From positions 1,612,001 to 1,676,000 of the forward strand of contig NC_009042.1 in the NCBI RefSeq assembly GCF_000209165.1: a stretch of 64,000 bases of DNA. Reading direction: 5' to 3'. A program made the translations under genes and the position numbers. Source of the stretch: Scheffersomyces stipitis CBS 6054 (Eukaryota; Ascomycota; Pichiomycetes; Serinales; Debaryomycetaceae). Under the pieces are notes generated by a model, which saw only the letters and a list, made by a program, of their open reading frames with translations, had not been told where the DNA came from and ran no database searches. Positions 62,847 through 64,000 of the stretch are shown here, in pieces (positions within the stretch are counted from its first letter, which is position 1; each line of letters begins with the position of its first letter).

Positions 62847-64000
62847 GGTTATGAGCCGTCACCTGAAGTTCAACTACTCAATCTCGTTTCCTTCAGAACA
62901 AATGTTGACTTCCATCAACGACTTTTCATTATGGAAAACCAGAATGGATCAACTTTTCGAACCAATTGGAAAAGAATTTGTGGCATATCTTTTGCCTCTG
63001 ACAAATGTTGACACTGGATACACTTCTGAGGACAGATCCGCATTCAACTCCTATATTGACTTTGTTCTTTCCAAAACCTTGTCTGAGAAAGTTCGTAGTA
63101 CTCTCAGTCGTGAGCCAGTCACTGGCAGAGCACGTTGGTTACGGGTTCTTGATCTTTATGGTACCATGGATCACCACGATGTTGCTCACTATGTCAAGTC
63201 GTTATTGACAGTGATTAGCACTCCATCTTTGACAACTGACGTGGTTAAGCCGGTTTTTGACTCTCTTTATTCCTTGAACGAATCCTATACCTTTGATGAA
63301 ATTAAGGGTCTTCACCTTCTAGTTACTCGAAGTTCCCCTAATCTCATGCAAAATCACTTCCACCTGGGCAACGAATCGTTGAAGTATGATGATGTTTTCA
63401 AATTTCTAGCAAAAGCAGAGAATTCTACCGAAACTCCTACTGCTCCATCAGTTCTTGCTGCTACCTTTTCCACTGACACCAGACGTCCTTCTGTTGATGC
63501 CAATGATCCGCTTTGGAACACTAAGTGTTACAACTGTGGTGGTCGTGGTCACAGACGTGATGTGTGTTGCTCGCCTATTCGTGTTGGTAAGTATACTGGA
63601 TGGCTGACCAATACGTCCAAGAAGCGCTCCTTTAGTGACAATGAGCGCAAGAAGCAATACAAGTCAGGTGCTACTGCAAATGTTGCTGTTAACGAAAGTG
63701 CTTTCGTGCTCACTACAACCACCGGCACCACGACATCTCAGTCACCGGAGTTCATCTTTGACTCTGGTGCTTCGATTCACATTTGTCATGATCGGTCCTT
63801 GTTTTGGACTTTTAAACCGGAGTCCGGTAGTTTTGTTTCTTGTGCTGGCGGAGTTCGTCTTCCTGTCTTAGGTAGAGGGTCTATCAAGTTTAGGTCTGCT
63901 GATGAGACTATAGTCCTTCAGGAAGTATGCTATGTTCCAGAATGCACTAAGAATCTTATCTCCGTGCATGCTGCTGTTCGTGTCTCTGGTTCGCCCCTTA
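62824..64000 (+). CDS. Ty5/Tca5-like gag-protease (pol) ORF, open to right edge
   Basis: 392 codons without a stop from the ATG at 62824 to the window end. Residues 1-220 are the gag capsid-like region (FSLWKTRMDQLFEPIG is typical of copia gag). The zinc knuckle CYNCGGRGHRRDVC is at C235, C238, H243 and C248. The protease active site DSGAS starts at Asp313, followed by LGRGSIKF and CYVPECTKNLIS, conserved in copia elements. Gag and protease share one frame. Integrase and reverse transcriptase should lie beyond the edge. No lesion is seen, so the element may be intact. Confidence 0.88.
   Translation, partial: MNASELQQVMSRHLKFNYSISFPSEQMLTSINDFSLWKTRMDQLFEPIGKEFVAYLLPLTNVDTGYTSEDRSAFNSYIDFVLSKTLSEKVRSTLSREPVTGRARWLRVLDLYGTMDHHDVAHYVKSLLTVISTPSLTTDVVKPVFDSLYSLNESYTFDEIKGLHLLVTRSSPNLMQNHFHLGNESLKYDDVFKFLAKAENSTETPTAPSVLAATFSTDTRRPSVDANDPLWNTKCYNCGGRGHRRDVCCSPIRVGKYTGWLTNTSKKRSFSDNERKKQYKSGATANVAVNESAFVLTTTTGTTTSQSPEFIFDSGASIHICHDRSLFWTFKPESGSFVSCAGGVRLPVLGRGSIKFRSADETIVLQEVCYVPECTKNLISVHAAVRVSGSPL
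62847..62857 (+). other. primer-binding site, half-tRNA iMet type
   Basis: GGTTATGAGCC directly after the LTR end matches the complement of the initiator-Met tRNA anticodon arm (GGCUCAUAACC), the primer arrangement known for Ty5 and Tca5-type elements. Confidence 0.8.

Overview
The window is nuclear DNA of an ascomycete budding yeast. Genes are mostly uninterrupted ORFs, promoters are AT-rich with TATA boxes, and one gene (NTF2) has a short spliceosomal intron with GTATGT and CTAAC signals. Gene content (SAC1, YRA1, HOL1, MIR1, RPA34, TPK, CLA4, a WOPR/WOR1-type regulator, TFA2, NTF2, AIM21, CWC21, an MNN2-family mannosyltransferase), a Dicer-like double dsRBD protein and Ty5/Tca5-like retrotransposons all suggest the CTG clade (Scheffersomyces/Debaryomyces/Candida). 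That placement is inference: no rRNA or tRNA marker is present, and protein readings here use the standard code, so CTG residues may be serine.

Layout. 1-12.7 kb: an ATR1-like MFS exporter cut by the window edge, a small psq-HTH protein, SAC1, an intronless YRA1, the polyamine/histidinol transporter HOL1 on the minus strand with a tiny upstream ORF, a Dicer-like protein whose RNase III active site looks lost, and the strongly codon-biased phosphate carrier MIR1. 12.7-19.2 kb is gene-poor, with a small secreted wall-type protein and two tandem paralogous multi-pass membrane proteins. 19.2-36.3 kb: RPA34, an unrecognised protein with a myristoylation-type N-terminus, an RraA-like aldolase-fold protein, a long VID28/GID5-like protein, PKA catalytic subunit, a HAL/NPR-type kinase and the PAK kinase CLA4. 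36.3-46.8 kb holds only the WOPR regulator, with 3.6 kb of empty sequence below it and 4.9 kb above it. 46.8-56.4 kb is compact: F-box protein, TFA2, NTF2, AIM21, CWC21 and an MNN2-family enzyme.

57-64 kb is a nest of Ty1/copia (Ty5/Tca5-like) retroelements. A GC-rich, frameshifted gag-pol remnant on the minus strand is cut by a solo LTR (family A). A gene for a small secreted-type protein is split by another solo LTR (family B). A second family-A LTR sits beside a gag fragment. A family-C element with LTR, half-tRNA-iMet primer site and open gag-protease frame runs off the right edge. Each of the three LTR families carries a candidate gag ATG just inside its 3' end. In Scheffersomyces stipitis and Debaryomyces hansenii such Ty5-like clusters mark centromeres, so the right end may be a centromere flank.

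The genes do not form one pathway. Several belong to shared themes: signalling and morphogenesis (TPK, HAL-like kinase, CLA4, WOPR regulator), RNA biogenesis (RPA34, YRA1, TFA2, CWC21, NTF2) and the secretory pathway and wall (SAC1, MNN2-family, secreted proteins).
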